Made by a program: the position numbers and the translations under genes
Part shown: piece after piece, positions 7,759-15,834 of the stretch
How positions within the stretch are numbered: the first letter of the stretch is position 1
Layout: the number at the start of each line of letters is the position of its first letter
Notes under the pieces: generated by a model
What the model was told of the DNA's origin: nothing
The model's database searches: none
What the model saw: only the letters and a program-made list of their open reading frames with translations
DNA from: Bacteroidota bacterium
Lineage (GTDB): Bacteria; Bacteroidota; Ignavibacteria; Ignavibacteriales; Ignavibacteriaceae
Assembly: GCA_023453665.1 (NCBI GenBank)
Contig: JAEXTA010000245.1
Location: 1 to 24,244 of the forward strand
Direction: 5' to 3'
Length of the DNA stretch: 24,244 bases

Positions 7759-8430
7759 CTATTTAATGTACAATTCTAATTCGGTTCTAAGAGAATCACA
7801 TTCCAACTTTGCCTTTTTTAAAGCAGAAACTTTCTGTCGTAAAATATTCAAGTAACCAAGCAGGATATTAGAAAACTGTTTATCATAATAAAACTTCAAG
7901 TCTGTTCCCGATATATTTCTCAGGTCGGTATTGTTTATAAAATATGGAATTGAATAACCATCAGTATATTTTTTTATCATATCGTCAAACAAAATAGTAC
8001 CTTCATATTGACTGTATAGCTTGATGATCTTTCTCCGTATTTCAAATCCGCCGATAATATTTAACCCTCCCGAAGATTTCATTGTTTCAAAAGTAACGTC
8101 ACTAGGGTAGAAGTACTCAAAGTTTAATAATTTTACTGACAGCTCAAGCAGTGTGTCGGTATCTGAAAAATTTTTTGAAAGGAGATAATTCAAATATGAT
8201 AAAGAATCAAAATTATTTTGTGAGTAGTTAATCGTCTTTTTGAGATTGTCAGAATCATTTTTCAAATCATCAAGAAGGCTTGTAATATATTTATTTTCAA
8301 GTTCTTCAGAATTTCTTTTTTGCGCCCAATCATTTAATAGAAATGCAGAAGTAACACCGACAAATACTACCAGCAGTTCAGCTATGTATTTTTTCCATTC
8401 CAATTTAAAACCGGGATTAAATTTTTTCAT
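7759..8430 (-). CDS. DUF6090-type single-pass membrane protein
   Basis: 223 residues. The start is supported by GAGGGGG about 10 bases upstream on the minus strand. A charged N-terminus (MKKFNPGFKLEWKKYIAE) is followed by one membrane segment (about 18-34, ELLVVFVGVTSAFLLNDWA). The long remaining part is helical and charged with several Asn/Asp-rich turns. The membrane segment ending in LNDW/INNW is the hallmark of the DUF6090 family, which is common in Bacteroidota and of unknown role. It is the last gene of a minus-strand operon, 16 bases after the thioredoxin-like gene. Confidence 0.65.
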   Translation of the reverse strand: MKKFNPGFKLEWKKYIAELLVVFVGVTSAFLLNDWAQKRNSEELENKYITSLLDDLKNDSDNLKKTINYSQNNFDSLSYLNYLLSKNFSDTDTLLELSVKLLNFEYFYPSDVTFETMKSSGGLNIIGGFEIRRKIIKLYSQYEGTILFDDMIKKYTDGYSIPYFINNTDLRNISGTDLKFYYDKQFSNILLGYLNILRQKVSALKKAKLECDSLRTELELYIK

Positions 8431-8446
8431 AGAAAAACCCCCTCAT

Positions 8447-8923
8447 TTATTTTTTTTGTGACCATTCTTTAAAGAAAGTCATCAGCTTTTCTTTGCTGTA
8501 GTCTTTGTTTTCTTCAAGTTCACCCGTGTTTTGTGAATGCAGAAGTTTACCATCTTTGTCAAGGACGAAGAAATGCGGGTAACCCGCAACTTCAGGATAC
8601 TTTGATAACACTTTCTCATTCTTATTTTCTTTGCTGTAATTGATTTTAAGCCAGAGAAAATTTTTATCAATCAGTTCCTTTAAATCTTTATTTGATTCGA
8701 TGAAATCATCAAGCCGGTGACACCAGACGCACCACTCGCCTCCAACGTCAAGTAATATTCTTTTGCCGGATTCTTTGGCTAATTTTATTGTTTCGGAAAT
8801 ATCACTTGCCGCATCTCGTTCATGATCAAACTTTAATGGCAATGAAAAACTGTTTTCATTTTGTGAAAATGAATTGCCTGTAATAAGTAAAATCAATGCT
8901 GCTATATAAATGAGCTGTTTCAT
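8447..8923 (-). CDS. Exported thioredoxin-like protein (thioredoxin_7 / DUF255-like)
   Basis: 158 residues. A signal peptide (1-20, NSFSQ) is followed by a thioredoxin fold: the helix ETIKLAKESGKRILLDVGG, the active site WCVWCH (C65 and C68), then GYPHFFVLDKDGKLL with the cis-Pro at P116. The EWCVWCHRLD context is that of the thioredoxin_7 group, whose members act as periplasmic disulfide reductases or in thiol maintenance. Periplasmic location is inferred from the signal. It lies 20 bases after the YqaA gene and 16 before the DUF6090 gene, so the three form an operon. Confidence 0.82.
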   Translation of the reverse strand: MKQLIYIAALILLITGNSFSQNENSFSLPLKFDHERDAASDISETIKLAKESGKRILLDVGGEWCVWCHRLDDFIESNKDLKELIDKNFLWLKINYSKENKNEKVLSKYPEVAGYPHFFVLDKDGKLLHSQNTGELEENKDYSKEKLMTFFKEWSQKK

Positions 8924-8943
8924 AAAATTTTCTTAATATATTT

Positions 8944-9558
8944 TTAAATAAGATACTTAATTGCAACAAACCCGCCGATCAATAATACTGTAAATGCTAT
9001 TGCAAGAATGTTGAAATATTTATCAATAAAACTCTTTATCTGCGGACCGAACTTCCATATAAGAAATGCAACAAGAAAAAATCTTGCGCCTCTGCTTATT
9101 ACTGAAGCTATAACAAACATAGGAATATTAATATTAAATGCACCTGATGATACGGTAATCACTTTATAAGGTATAGGGGTAAAACCTGCTGTAAATATGA
9201 TCCAGAAATCATAAGCATCGTACATATCTTTAATACTATAAAAAACCTCTTCAGTAAAACTTGGTATATTGGCAAAGAAAAAATTTGCTATGCCGGTAAA
9301 CTCACCGGAAGGTGTCCACCATAGGAAATGACCGATCGCATATCCGAACAATGCACCTGTGACAGACGCGATAGTACAATTTGTTGCAAATTTAAAAGCT
9401 TTTGTTCTGGCGCCAAGCACGAGTGCAATTAACAGTGCATCTGGTGGTATTGGGAAAAAGGAAGATTCAGCAAAAGCCAGGATAAATAGTGCAACGGCAC
9501 CATAAGGTGTTTCTGCCCAGTGCAGAACCCAGTCGTAAAGTTTTCTGAGAAGTTTCAT
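8944..9558 (-). CDS. YqaA/DedA family inner-membrane protein (VTT domain)
   Basis: 204 residues with four to five membrane segments. Conserved pieces of the VTT (DedA/SNARE-associated) domain are AESSFFPIPPDALLIAL (about 29-45), the amphipathic re-entrant region GFTPIPYKVITVSSGAF, and SRGARFFLVAFLIWKFG with the conserved Arg. DedA relatives are implicated in lipid-carrier or phospholipid flipping and envelope homeostasis; YqaA-type members are little studied. It is the first gene of the minus operon with the thioredoxin-like and DUF6090 genes. Its promoter must lie in 9559-9738, which it shares with the divergent activator gene. Confidence 0.85.
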   Translation of the reverse strand: MKLLRKLYDWVLHWAETPYGAVALFILAFAESSFFPIPPDALLIALVLGARTKAFKFATNCTIASVTGALFGYAIGHFLWWTPSGEFTGIANFFFANIPSFTEEVFYSIKDMYDAYDFWIIFTAGFTPIPYKVITVSSGAFNINIPMFVIASVISRGARFFLVAFLIWKFGPQIKSFIDKYFNILAIAFTVLLIGGFVAIKYLI

Positions 9559-9738
9559 AATCCATGATTTTTTTAAATTTGAATTGAAACATAAGTAAAA
9601 ACCAATTACTTATAAAAATTATTTTTGATTGGAAAAATTATCTTCTAAGCGTTTTTGTTCTTAAAAATAAATTGCCAACACATATTTGAATTACTATTTT
9701 AACACCCGTTACTTTATAAGATTTGAAAGTATTATTAT

Positions 9739-11475
9739 ATGTCCGTACCTGGTGAAAATCATCAGCAGTTTCAAAAAAAGATGGGGGATCTTTTAAGCCG
9801 TCTTTCAACTTCCTTCCTTGAACTTTCCAATGATCTGAAGTCATCCGGAAGCAGTCCGGAAATACTTAAAAAGTTAGACAGACTTTTTAAAACAGTTATT
9901 GACAGTACACAAAACGTAAATAACGAAGTCAATAACTTTATAAATGAAAATTCAGGTTTAGAAAAAAAAATTACCGCCTTACTTGAAGAGAAAAGAAAAT
10001 TAGAAGTGCTTTACTCATCCGGAATTGTTTTTTCATCTGCGGCCGAGAAACAACAGCTTTTAGAAACAGCAATAGATATAGTAGTTAAAGAACTAAAAGC
10101 TGATGCCGGCTTTATTGTGCTTAACAATGCTGACGGAAAAGTTACTTCTATCTGTGCAAAAAATATGAAACCGGAAAATGATCCGGATGCATTTAATATG
10201 AGTACAACGGTAATTCAGAACACCATTTCCGGTTCTGCACCTGTCCAGGTTGATGATGTTTCCATCGATGAAGAACTTTCAACAAAAAATTCGATAATAA
10301 AACTCGGTATTTCTTCGGTATTGTGCGTGCCTCTTTTTAACGGCAAAAATGTGTTAGGCGCAGTTTATATCGACAGGAGAAATAAACAAAATCCTTTTAC
10401 TCACAATGAACTGTTGTTTTTATTATCATTTGCGAAACAGATAGTTAAAGGTTTGGAAATTTCAATTGAGATTTCCTCACTTGAGAAAAAAATCCTTACT
10501 GAAGCAATTACAAGATTTGAAGACCTGAGAAAAGAATTTGCCTGTGAAAATATTATCGGAACAAGCAAAAAACTTTTTGATGTTGTTAAAGTAGCATCAA
10601 AAATTTCTTCAACTGATGCATCAGTAATTTTACTTGGTGAAAACGGAACAGGTAAAGATGTTCTTGCAAGAACAATTCATCAAAACAGTAAACGCAACAA
10701 CAAGCCATTCATTACAATTGACTGTGGTTCAATTCCGGCAGACCTGCTTGAGTCAGAATTGTTTGGATATGAAAGCGGCGCATTTACGGGAGCTACAAAA
10801 TCCAAACCCGGCAAGCTTGAGATTGCCGACGGCGGAACATTGTTTTTCGATGAGATCGGTGAGATGAATGTTAATCTTCAGGCTAAACTATTAAGAGTTA
10901 TTCAGACAAAAGAAATTGAACGTCTCGGTTCTGTTTCAACAAAAAAAATAGACGTAAGAATTATCAGTGCAACAAATAAAAATATCACTGAATTAATTTC
11001 TAAAGGATTATTCAGAGAAGATCTTTATTACAGGTTGAAGGTAATTGAACTTACTTTACCTCCGTTAAGAGACAGGAGGGAAGACATTGCAGAACTTGCA
11101 AATTTCTTTTTGATAAAACATACAACCGACGGAAGAAAATTAAAGTTAAGCGATGAAGTAATTGAAATCCTTGAAAACTATAACTGGCACGGCAATATCA
11201 GGGAACTTGAAAATATTATTTTAAGATGTGTAGTTCTTGCAAAAGATGAATTGATAGTTGCTGATGATTTACCGGTAGAAATAATTGATAGTAATTCCGG
11301 TGAAACAAAAATACAACTCGGTAAAAAATTACTTGATGCTGAAAATGATTTCAGAAAAATGTACATCATCAAAACTCTACGGAAAACAAAATCGAAAGCT
11401 GAAGCCGCAGAACTGCTGGGAATTAATAGGACACACTTCTACAAACTTTTAGCACAACTGGAAATACAGGATTAA
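9739..11475 (+). CDS. Sigma-54-dependent transcriptional activator (GAF-AAA+-Fis HTH)
   Basis: 578 residues. A helical N-terminus (1-95, probable coiled coil) is followed by a GAF sensory domain (about 95-245) and an NtrC-type AAA+ module: Walker A GENGTGKD (300-307), the sigma-54-contacting loop GAFTGA (347-352) and Walker B LFFDE (368-372). A Fis-type helix-turn-helix ends the protein (about 551-571, SKAEAAELLGINRTHFYKLL). There is no receiver domain, so activity is probably set by a small molecule, redox state or partner at the GAF domain rather than phosphorylation; this is inference. No clear ribosome site precedes 9739; an ATG at 9781 is an alternative start. An 18-bp palindrome and a sigma-54-like promoter lie just downstream and are candidate targets. 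Confidence 0.92.
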   Translation: MSVPGENHQQFQKKMGDLLSRLSTSFLELSNDLKSSGSSPEILKKLDRLFKTVIDSTQNVNNEVNNFINENSGLEKKITALLEEKRKLEVLYSSGIVFSSAAEKQQLLETAIDIVVKELKADAGFIVLNNADGKVTSICAKNMKPENDPDAFNMSTTVIQNTISGSAPVQVDDVSIDEELSTKNSIIKLGISSVLCVPLFNGKNVLGAVYIDRRNKQNPFTHNELLFLLSFAKQIVKGLEISIEISSLEKKILTEAITRFEDLRKEFACENIIGTSKKLFDVVKVASKISSTDASVILLGENGTGKDVLARTIHQNSKRNNKPFITIDCGSIPADLLESELFGYESGAFTGATKSKPGKLEIADGGTLFFDEIGEMNVNLQAKLLRVIQTKEIERLGSVSTKKIDVRIISATNKNITELISKGLFREDLYYRLKVIELTLPPLRDRREDIAELANFFLIKHTTDGRKLKLSDEVIEILENYNWHGNIRELENIILRCVVLAKDELIVADDLPVEIIDSNSGETKIQLGKKLLDAENDFRKMYIIKTLRKTKSKAEAAELLGINRTHFYKLLAQLEIQD

Positions 11476-11560
11476 ATCTTCTATCAGTTCAGCTATTTAC
11501 TTTTAATGCGGGAATTTGATATTTTGAGTCAACAAAAAATAGGTTTATTAAAGTATATGA

Positions 11561-11578
11561 TGTCGCACGTATACGACA
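11561..11578. promoter_or_regulatory. Palindrome, candidate binding site for the sigma-54 activator
   Basis: TGTCG, eight bases, CGACA: a perfect 5+5 dyad in AT-rich spacer DNA. It lies about 120 bases upstream of the -24 element at 11681, the usual place for an enhancer of sigma-54 activators, and directly after an activator gene. A related but imperfect sequence, GTCGCCGGATACGCC (788-802), lies upstream of the other sigma-54 promoter. Confidence 0.4.
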
Positions 11579-11679
11579 ATCTGGTAAATGTTTCTGTCAC
11601 AAATAAGCTAATCTGTAAATTTTCGTTTCCCGATACTCATTTCTATACTTAAAAGATGATTGTATGAATTACTAAAAGC

Positions 11680-11694
11680 TGGTACAGGGTTTGT
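11680..11694 (+). promoter_or_regulatory. Sigma-54-like -24/-12 promoter
   Basis: TGGTAC, five bases, TTGT: it keeps the invariant GG (11681-11682), the AC, and TTG at correct spacing, but has T for the usual C at -12. The predicted start near 11706 is about 20 bases before the ATG at 11726. It probably drives the truncated receiver gene and perhaps the barrel gene at 11993. Confidence 0.5.
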
Positions 11695-11725
11695 CTGCAA
11701 ATGTTGCAAAAACAACACAAAGCAA

Positions 11726-11932
11726 ATGAAAAATCAAATACTTGTACTTGATGATGATACAACTGAATTAAGAAAACTAAGAGAAATTTTAACAAGAGAA
11801 GGTTTTAATATTATAACTGCAACTGATAAAGAGACTGCAGTTGAATTAAGCAGACATATAAAATTTGGTTTCGTGCTGGGTAAAGCTTCAACATTAGGCT
11901 TTGCTCCGGTGCAAACAAATGAAAAAAAATAA
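11726..11932 (+). CDS. Truncated response-regulator receiver (CheY-like) domain without phospho-acceptor Asp
   Basis: 68 residues from the ATG at 11726. A longer in-frame reading from TTG at 11660 would overlap the sigma-54-like promoter and adds no recognisable domain. Residues 2-45 match the first half of a receiver domain: beta1 plus acidic pocket QILVLDDDTTE, helix 1 LRKLREILTREG, strand 2 FNIITA, helix 2 KETAVELSRH. At strand 3 the expected phospho-acceptor Asp is replaced (FGFVLGKAS has Gly there) and the chain ends within 20 residues, so the second half is absent. It may be a decayed response regulator or a small regulatory protein. It lies behind the sigma-54-like promoter and 60 bases before the barrel gene. 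Confidence 0.5.
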   Translation: MKNQILVLDDDTTELRKLREILTREGFNIITATDKETAVELSRHIKFGFVLGKASTLGFAPVQTNEKK

Positions 11933-11992
11933 ATTTAATGGGAACAATCTCATTGAAAAAACAATATCAATAATCAATTAGGAGACCTAAAA

Positions 11993-12550
11993 ATGAAAAA
12001 GATGTTACTCGTTCTTATTACTGTTCTTTGCGTTGTTGGTTTTACTTCAGCTCAAAAGAAAATGTACGCTGGTGTAGGTTTGAATATTGCCTTACCAATG
12101 GGAACATTTGGTGATGTTGCAGGAACCGGCTTTGGCGGAACAGGAACTTTTGAAATGGAATTCACTCCACAATTATTAGGAACCGGTACAGTTGGTTACA
12201 TTGCTTGGGGTGGAAAAGATTTTAATACAGGTTTTGGAAACTGGTCATATACTTATTCTGCCATTCCAATTTTAGTCGGCGCAAAGTATTATTTTATGCC
12301 TAATTCAGGATTCTATGGACATGGTCAATTGGGATTTTATATGCTATCAGTTGATATTGAATATCCGGCTGGTACTAATACTTTTGGTATCGATGCAAGT
12401 GGTAGTAGCACAGAATTCGCAATTTGTTTTGGCGCAGGTTATGAACTTCCTTTAAGTAAAACAGTTATGGGTGATATTGGCGCTTCTTACAATATAATCA
12501 GCGATGCAGGCCACATAGGTATAAGAGCTGGCGTTAAATTCGGTTTATAA
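11993..12550 (+). CDS. Outer-membrane beta-barrel protein
   Basis: 185 residues, with a strong ribosome site (AGGAGACC) upstream. Residues 1-20 are a signal peptide (FTSAQ). The chain begins KKMYAGVGLNIALPMGTFGD and repeats short amphipathic strands with Gly/aromatic patterns (FGGTGTFEMEFT, GFYGHGQLGFYMLS, CFGAGYELPLS), ending IRAGVKFGL. This is the common small barrel architecture of Bacteroidota outer-membrane proteins; function unknown. It may share the sigma-54-like promoter at 11680 through the small receiver-like gene. A strong terminator follows. Confidence 0.75.
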   Translation: MKKMLLVLITVLCVVGFTSAQKKMYAGVGLNIALPMGTFGDVAGTGFGGTGTFEMEFTPQLLGTGTVGYIAWGGKDFNTGFGNWSYTYSAIPILVGAKYYFMPNSGFYGHGQLGFYMLSVDIEYPAGTNTFGIDASGSSTEFAICFGAGYELPLSKTVMGDIGASYNIISDAGHIGIRAGVKFGL

Positions 12551-12566
12551 GAATTTTTAATTCTGA

Positions 12567-12606
12567 AAAAAAGCGGTATCAATCTCTGATACCGCTTTTT
12601 TATTTT
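12567..12606 (+). terminator. Strong intrinsic terminator
   Basis: A perfect 9-bp stem GCGGTATCA/TGATACCGC (12573-12581 with 12587-12595), extended by A/T pairs, with a 5-base loop and a T-rich tail. It separates the barrel gene from malQ. Confidence 0.9.
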
Positions 12607-12678
12607 TAAACAGAACCTGCAATCTTTTTATTTGCCAGATGCTTTCATTATTTTTTGCCAGAAAATTTTGAGGATTAT

Positions 12679-14190
12679 ATGCACTTTGATCGTTCAGCGG
12701 GAATATTATTACACCCGACTTCATTACCCGGTAAATATGGTATTGGTGATCTTGGAAATGAAGCTTACAGATTTGTTGACTGGTTAGAATCTGCAGGACA
12801 AATTTTGTGGCAGGTTTTTCCGCTTGGACCTACAGGTTATGGTGATTCACCTTACCAATGTTTCTCCGCGTTTGCAGGTAATCCATTATTAATAAGTCCC
12901 GATAAACTTAAAGATGAAGGATTATTGAACGAACATGATCTTGCCGAAATACCCCATTACAACCCAACTCAAATTGATTTCGGTTCTGTTATTGATTTCA
13001 AACATACTCTGTTAAAAAAAGCATTTCACAATTTTAAAAACTCAGATCACAATGAGTGGAATAAATTCTGTGAAGAACAAAAAGACTGGCTTGAAGATTA
13101 TTCATTCTTCATGGCAGCAAAAGAATTTCACAACGGTGAGTTATGGACAAATTGGGATAAATCATTGGTTGTGCGAGATAAAAATTCGCTATCTGAATGG
13201 AAAGAAAAATTAAGTGAGAAAATTGAATATCAAAAGTTTATTCAGTTCAAATTTTTTGAACAATGGAAGAACATTAAAACTTATGCAAATAAAAAAGGAA
13301 TAAAGATAGTGGGGGATATGCCCATCTTTATTGCCTATGACAGCGCTGACCTGTGGGCAAACAAAGAACTTTTTACAGTTAATGAGGAAGGAAAACTTTT
13401 AACAGTTGCAGGAGTTCCGCCGGATTATTTCAGCTCAACGGGACAGCTTTGGGGAAACCCGCTTTATCGCTGGGATAAAATGGAAGAAGATGATTTTCTG
13501 TGGTGGAGAAAAAGAATCAAAAGTCTTCTTGAATTGGTTGACATTATTCGTATTGATCACTTCAGAGGTTTTGAAGCATTCTGGGAAATTCCCGGTGATG
13601 CACCTACGGCAGAAACAGGTAAATGGATAAAAGCTCCCGGCGAAAAATTATTTTCATCATTAAAAAAACATTTGGGTGAATTACCAATACTTGCTGAAGA
13701 CCTGGGTGTAATTACTAAAGAAGTTGAAGCGCTGAGAGATAAATTTGAATTCCCCGGGATGAAGATACTTCAGTTTGCATTTGGAACCGGAATGGAAAGA
13801 AAATTTTTACCACACAACATCTCTAAAAACTGTGTTGTTTTAACCGGCTCACATGATAACGATACAACCCGTGCATATTTTGAAAAAGAAAGAAACGCCG
13901 GTAATGATATTTTCACACACGCACAAAAATACCTTGATTACAACGGACCGGACATTGCACAAAAATTAATTAAAGCTGCTTATTCAACAGTTGCTGATAT
14001 TGTTATTATTCCAATGCAGGATGTACTTAATCTTGGTGCTGAAGCAAGAATGAATTTTCCCGGTAAACTTGGCGGTAACTGGACCTGGAGGTTTGAATGG
14101 AAACAGATACCGGCGTTTTTAGCTGAAGCATATAAGGAACTCACTGTTTTATATGAGCGACCGGTACCTGAAAAAGTGGAAAAGAAGTAA
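12679..14190 (+). CDS. malQ: 4-alpha-glucanotransferase (amylomaltase, GH77)
   Basis: 503 residues, the normal length for bacterial amylomaltase. The ATG at 12679 is preferred over an in-frame TTG at 12655 because GAGG (12669-12672) precedes it and the family starts near FDRSAGILLHPTSLPG. The GH77 catalytic motifs are present: RIDHFRGFEAFW with nucleophile D293, AEDLG with acid/base E340, and GSHDNDTTR with D393. The usual PGMKILQFAFG and GNWTWR also appear. It moves alpha-1,4-glucan segments between maltodextrins and glucose, cytoplasmically, in glycogen/maltodextrin metabolism. It is followed 21 bases later by a TerB-like gene. Confidence 0.95.
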   Translation: MHFDRSAGILLHPTSLPGKYGIGDLGNEAYRFVDWLESAGQILWQVFPLGPTGYGDSPYQCFSAFAGNPLLISPDKLKDEGLLNEHDLAEIPHYNPTQIDFGSVIDFKHTLLKKAFHNFKNSDHNEWNKFCEEQKDWLEDYSFFMAAKEFHNGELWTNWDKSLVVRDKNSLSEWKEKLSEKIEYQKFIQFKFFEQWKNIKTYANKKGIKIVGDMPIFIAYDSADLWANKELFTVNEEGKLLTVAGVPPDYFSSTGQLWGNPLYRWDKMEEDDFLWWRKRIKSLLELVDIIRIDHFRGFEAFWEIPGDAPTAETGKWIKAPGEKLFSSLKKHLGELPILAEDLGVITKEVEALRDKFEFPGMKILQFAFGTGMERKFLPHNISKNCVVLTGSHDNDTTRAYFEKERNAGNDIFTHAQKYLDYNGPDIAQKLIKAAYSTVADIVIIPMQDVLNLGAEARMNFPGKLGGNWTWRFEWKQIPAFLAEAYKELTVLYERPVPEKVEKK

Positions 14191-14211
14191 AGGTCACTAA
14201 TCGGAAAAACA

Positions 14212-14685
14212 ATGTTTGAATACCTGAAAAATATTTTACTTGGTGAAAATAAATTAACTGATAAAGATTCCGGCAAACCTGAAAATGCAGCATCGAAACT
14301 CCAGGTAGCTACCTGTGCTTTGTTTATTGAGATGGCTAATGCTGATAATCATTTCTCTGAAGAAGAACGTGAGAAAGTCATTTCTGTAATGCAAAAAATA
14401 TTTTCAATTGATAAGCCGGTAGTCGAAGAACTAATTGAACTATCCGAAGAGAAAATTAAAAAAAGTATAAGCCTGTATGAATTCAGTTCGATTGTTAATG
14501 AACATTTTTCTAATGAAGAAAAATTTGAACTGGTAAAAAATCTATGGCGTTTAATTTATGTTGACGACAAACTTGATATGTATGAAGATCAGCTAATAAA
14601 ACGTATCGGTGGTATGTTAAAACTGGATCATCACGTAATCATCGGGGCGAAGATGATGGTGAAAGAAGAACTAAAACAGAATTAG
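14212..14685 (+). CDS. TerB-like (tellurite-resistance TerB family) protein
   Basis: 157 residues, soluble and all-helical. The TerB-like core (about 30-150) begins LQVATCALFIEMANADNHFSEEE, with the family's acidic AxxDxxxSxxE metal-site pattern, and has a second half with LWRLIYVDDKLDMYED that mirrors it. Such stand-alone proteins are often annotated tellurite-resistance TerB family or DUF533-like; here tellurite resistance itself is not implied and no other ter gene is present. It starts 21 bases after malQ and converges on the glutathione peroxidase gene with only 26 bases between stops. Confidence 0.75.
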   Translation: MFEYLKNILLGENKLTDKDSGKPENAASKLQVATCALFIEMANADNHFSEEEREKVISVMQKIFSIDKPVVEELIELSEEKIKKSISLYEFSSIVNEHFSNEEKFELVKNLWRLIYVDDKLDMYEDQLIKRIGGMLKLDHHVIIGAKMMVKEELKQN

Positions 14686-14711
14686 CAAATCCTCTTTCAC
14701 CAATTTCAGAA

Positions 14712-15323
14712 TTAATTGCGGGAAAGTTCTTTTTCAATAGCGGAAGTTATTTCTGTACTTGTTGGTTCGACCTTCTTGTTAAATCTTGCGACAATTTTCC
14801 CTTCTTTTGAAATTAAGAATTTTTCAAAGTTCCAGTTGATGTCTGATTTTTCTGTTACATTATTATTGGTAAGTCTTTCATACAATGGCGATTTTGCTTC
14901 ACCAAGTATTTTTATCTTATCAAACAATTTGAACGTAACATTATAATTTGTTGAACAGAAATTTTGTATTTCTTCATTTGTGCCGGGTTCCTGACCTCCA
15001 AAATCGTTGCATGGGAATGCAAGTATCTCAAATCCCTTCTCTTTATATTTTCCGTAAATCTCTTCAAGACCCTTGTATTGGGGTGTATAACCGCATTCAC
15101 TCGCTACGTTAACGATTAACAAAACTTTTCCGTTGTATGATGAGAGGGTAATTTCTTTGTCGTTCATATCCTTTACGACAATATCATTTATGTTGTCTTT
15201 CAATTCATCTCCTGATTTATTTTTTGATATAGTATAACTTTTATGCTTCAATGAATCGGCTATGAAAATCACTAAAGCGGTAAACAGAAGTAACATTAAT
15301 AATTTTAAAACTGCGGACTTCAT
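14712..15323 (-). CDS. Cys-type glutathione (thioredoxin) peroxidase, membrane-anchored
   Basis: 203 residues: a single N-terminal membrane segment or uncleaved signal (about 5-24), then the peroxidase fold. Motifs are VNVASECGYTPQY with peroxidatic Cys C77 (where mammalian enzymes carry Sec), FPCNDFGGQEPG with Q111, and WNFEKFLI with the catalytic Trp/Asn. C123 in the NFCSTNYNVTF segment is at the position of the resolving Cys of thioredoxin-dependent members, so thioredoxin is a likelier reductant than glutathione. The exported or anchored form suggests peroxide removal at the inner membrane/periplasm. A 7-1-7 dyad lies just upstream. Confidence 0.92.
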   Translation of the reverse strand: MKSAVLKLLMLLLFTALVIFIADSLKHKSYTISKNKSGDELKDNINDIVVKDMNDKEITLSSYNGKVLLIVNVASECGYTPQYKGLEEIYGKYKEKGFEILAFPCNDFGGQEPGTNEEIQNFCSTNYNVTFKLFDKIKILGEAKSPLYERLTNNNVTEKSDINWNFEKFLISKEGKIVARFNKKVEPTSTEITSAIEKELSRN

Positions 15324-15350
15324 CTAACGACTCCTGAACATTTTATAACA

Positions 15351-15365
15351 ATTGAATTATTCAAT
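15351..15365. promoter_or_regulatory. PerR/Fur-like 7-1-7 dyad upstream of the peroxidase gene
   Basis: ATTGAAT, one base, ATTCAAT: a perfect 7-1-7 inverted repeat whose inner AAT-N-ATT matches the PerR/Fur box (TTATAAT-N-ATTATAA). It ends 27 bases before the peroxidase start codon, a position suited to repression. A/T-rich dyads can arise by chance. Confidence 0.35.
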
Positions 15366-15491
15366 AAGTTCATTTCACAAAATTAAATGCTGAAAATAAA
15401 AATGATACTTTGAAAATCATTTTCACTTATTCAATTCAAAATTCTGCTGATGACTTTTTTTGTGGCGGACAAATATCAGAAAAAGCACCGT

Positions 15492-15506
15492 CTTATCAAA
15501 GATAAG
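15492..15506 (-). terminator. Small hairpin after the 104-residue membrane protein gene
   Basis: CTTATC and GATAAG pair around three bases just past the stop at 15520; on the minus strand a short T run follows about 9 bases later. Possible weak terminator. The rest of the 15366-15519 spacer shows nothing else I can identify. Confidence 0.3.
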
Positions 15507-15519
15507 GTATGTTATCTTT

Positions 15520-15834
15520 TTATGATTTTCTGTAAAGATCGTAAATAAGGCAGGCGGTTAAAGGGAAAGCAGCGCGGATTTTCCTGAATTCATAAATTTT
15601 TTTGCCGAGGTATTGTCCGAGAAAAAATGCTGCAACTATAACAGGATAAGTGATAAACTCAAAACCAATTCCGGAATAGACTCTTAGAATTACAACTATA
15701 GGAACCGGTATATGAACTGCTAATACCCATTGCAGTGAAAATTTTTTTACGTGTGCTCTCCAGTATCCGAATGGTAAGTTAAGAATAATTACTGCTATAC
15801 TTACTAATGCTAATGTGATGACAGCCTCATTCAA
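15520..15834 (-). CDS. Small multipass membrane protein, conserved hypothetical
   Basis: 104 residues with about three membrane segments (about 4-22, 36-56, 60-82). Notable conserved-looking pieces are LNLPFGYWRAHVKKFSLQWVLAVHIPVP and FLGQYLGKKIYE. The start is probably TTG at 15834, overlapping the last eight bases of the beta-lactamase gene; the ATG nearby (15828-15830) is out of frame. The overlap implies translational coupling to the beta-lactamase. I do not know a function. A link to envelope or lactam response is only suggested by the pairing. Confidence 0.6.
   Translation of the reverse strand: MNEAVITLALVSIAVIILNLPFGYWRAHVKKFSLQWVLAVHIPVPIVVILRVYSGIGFEFITYPVIVAAFFLGQYLGKKIYEFRKIRAAFPLTACLIYDLYRKS

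Noticed and set aside
9668..9690. TGGCA on the minus strand upstream of the YqaA gene as a sigma-54 promoter
   Set aside because: The -24 half is acceptable, but the -12 half is TTTT with no G, and it is about 100 bases from the gene.
11660..11725. TTG-initiated N-terminal extension of the receiver-like gene
   Set aside because: It overlaps the sigma-54-like promoter, adds no domain, and the receiver fold starts exactly at the internal ATG.
12655..12678. TTG start eight codons upstream for malQ
   Set aside because: No ribosome site precedes it, and the ATG at 12679 has GAGG upstream and fits the family start.
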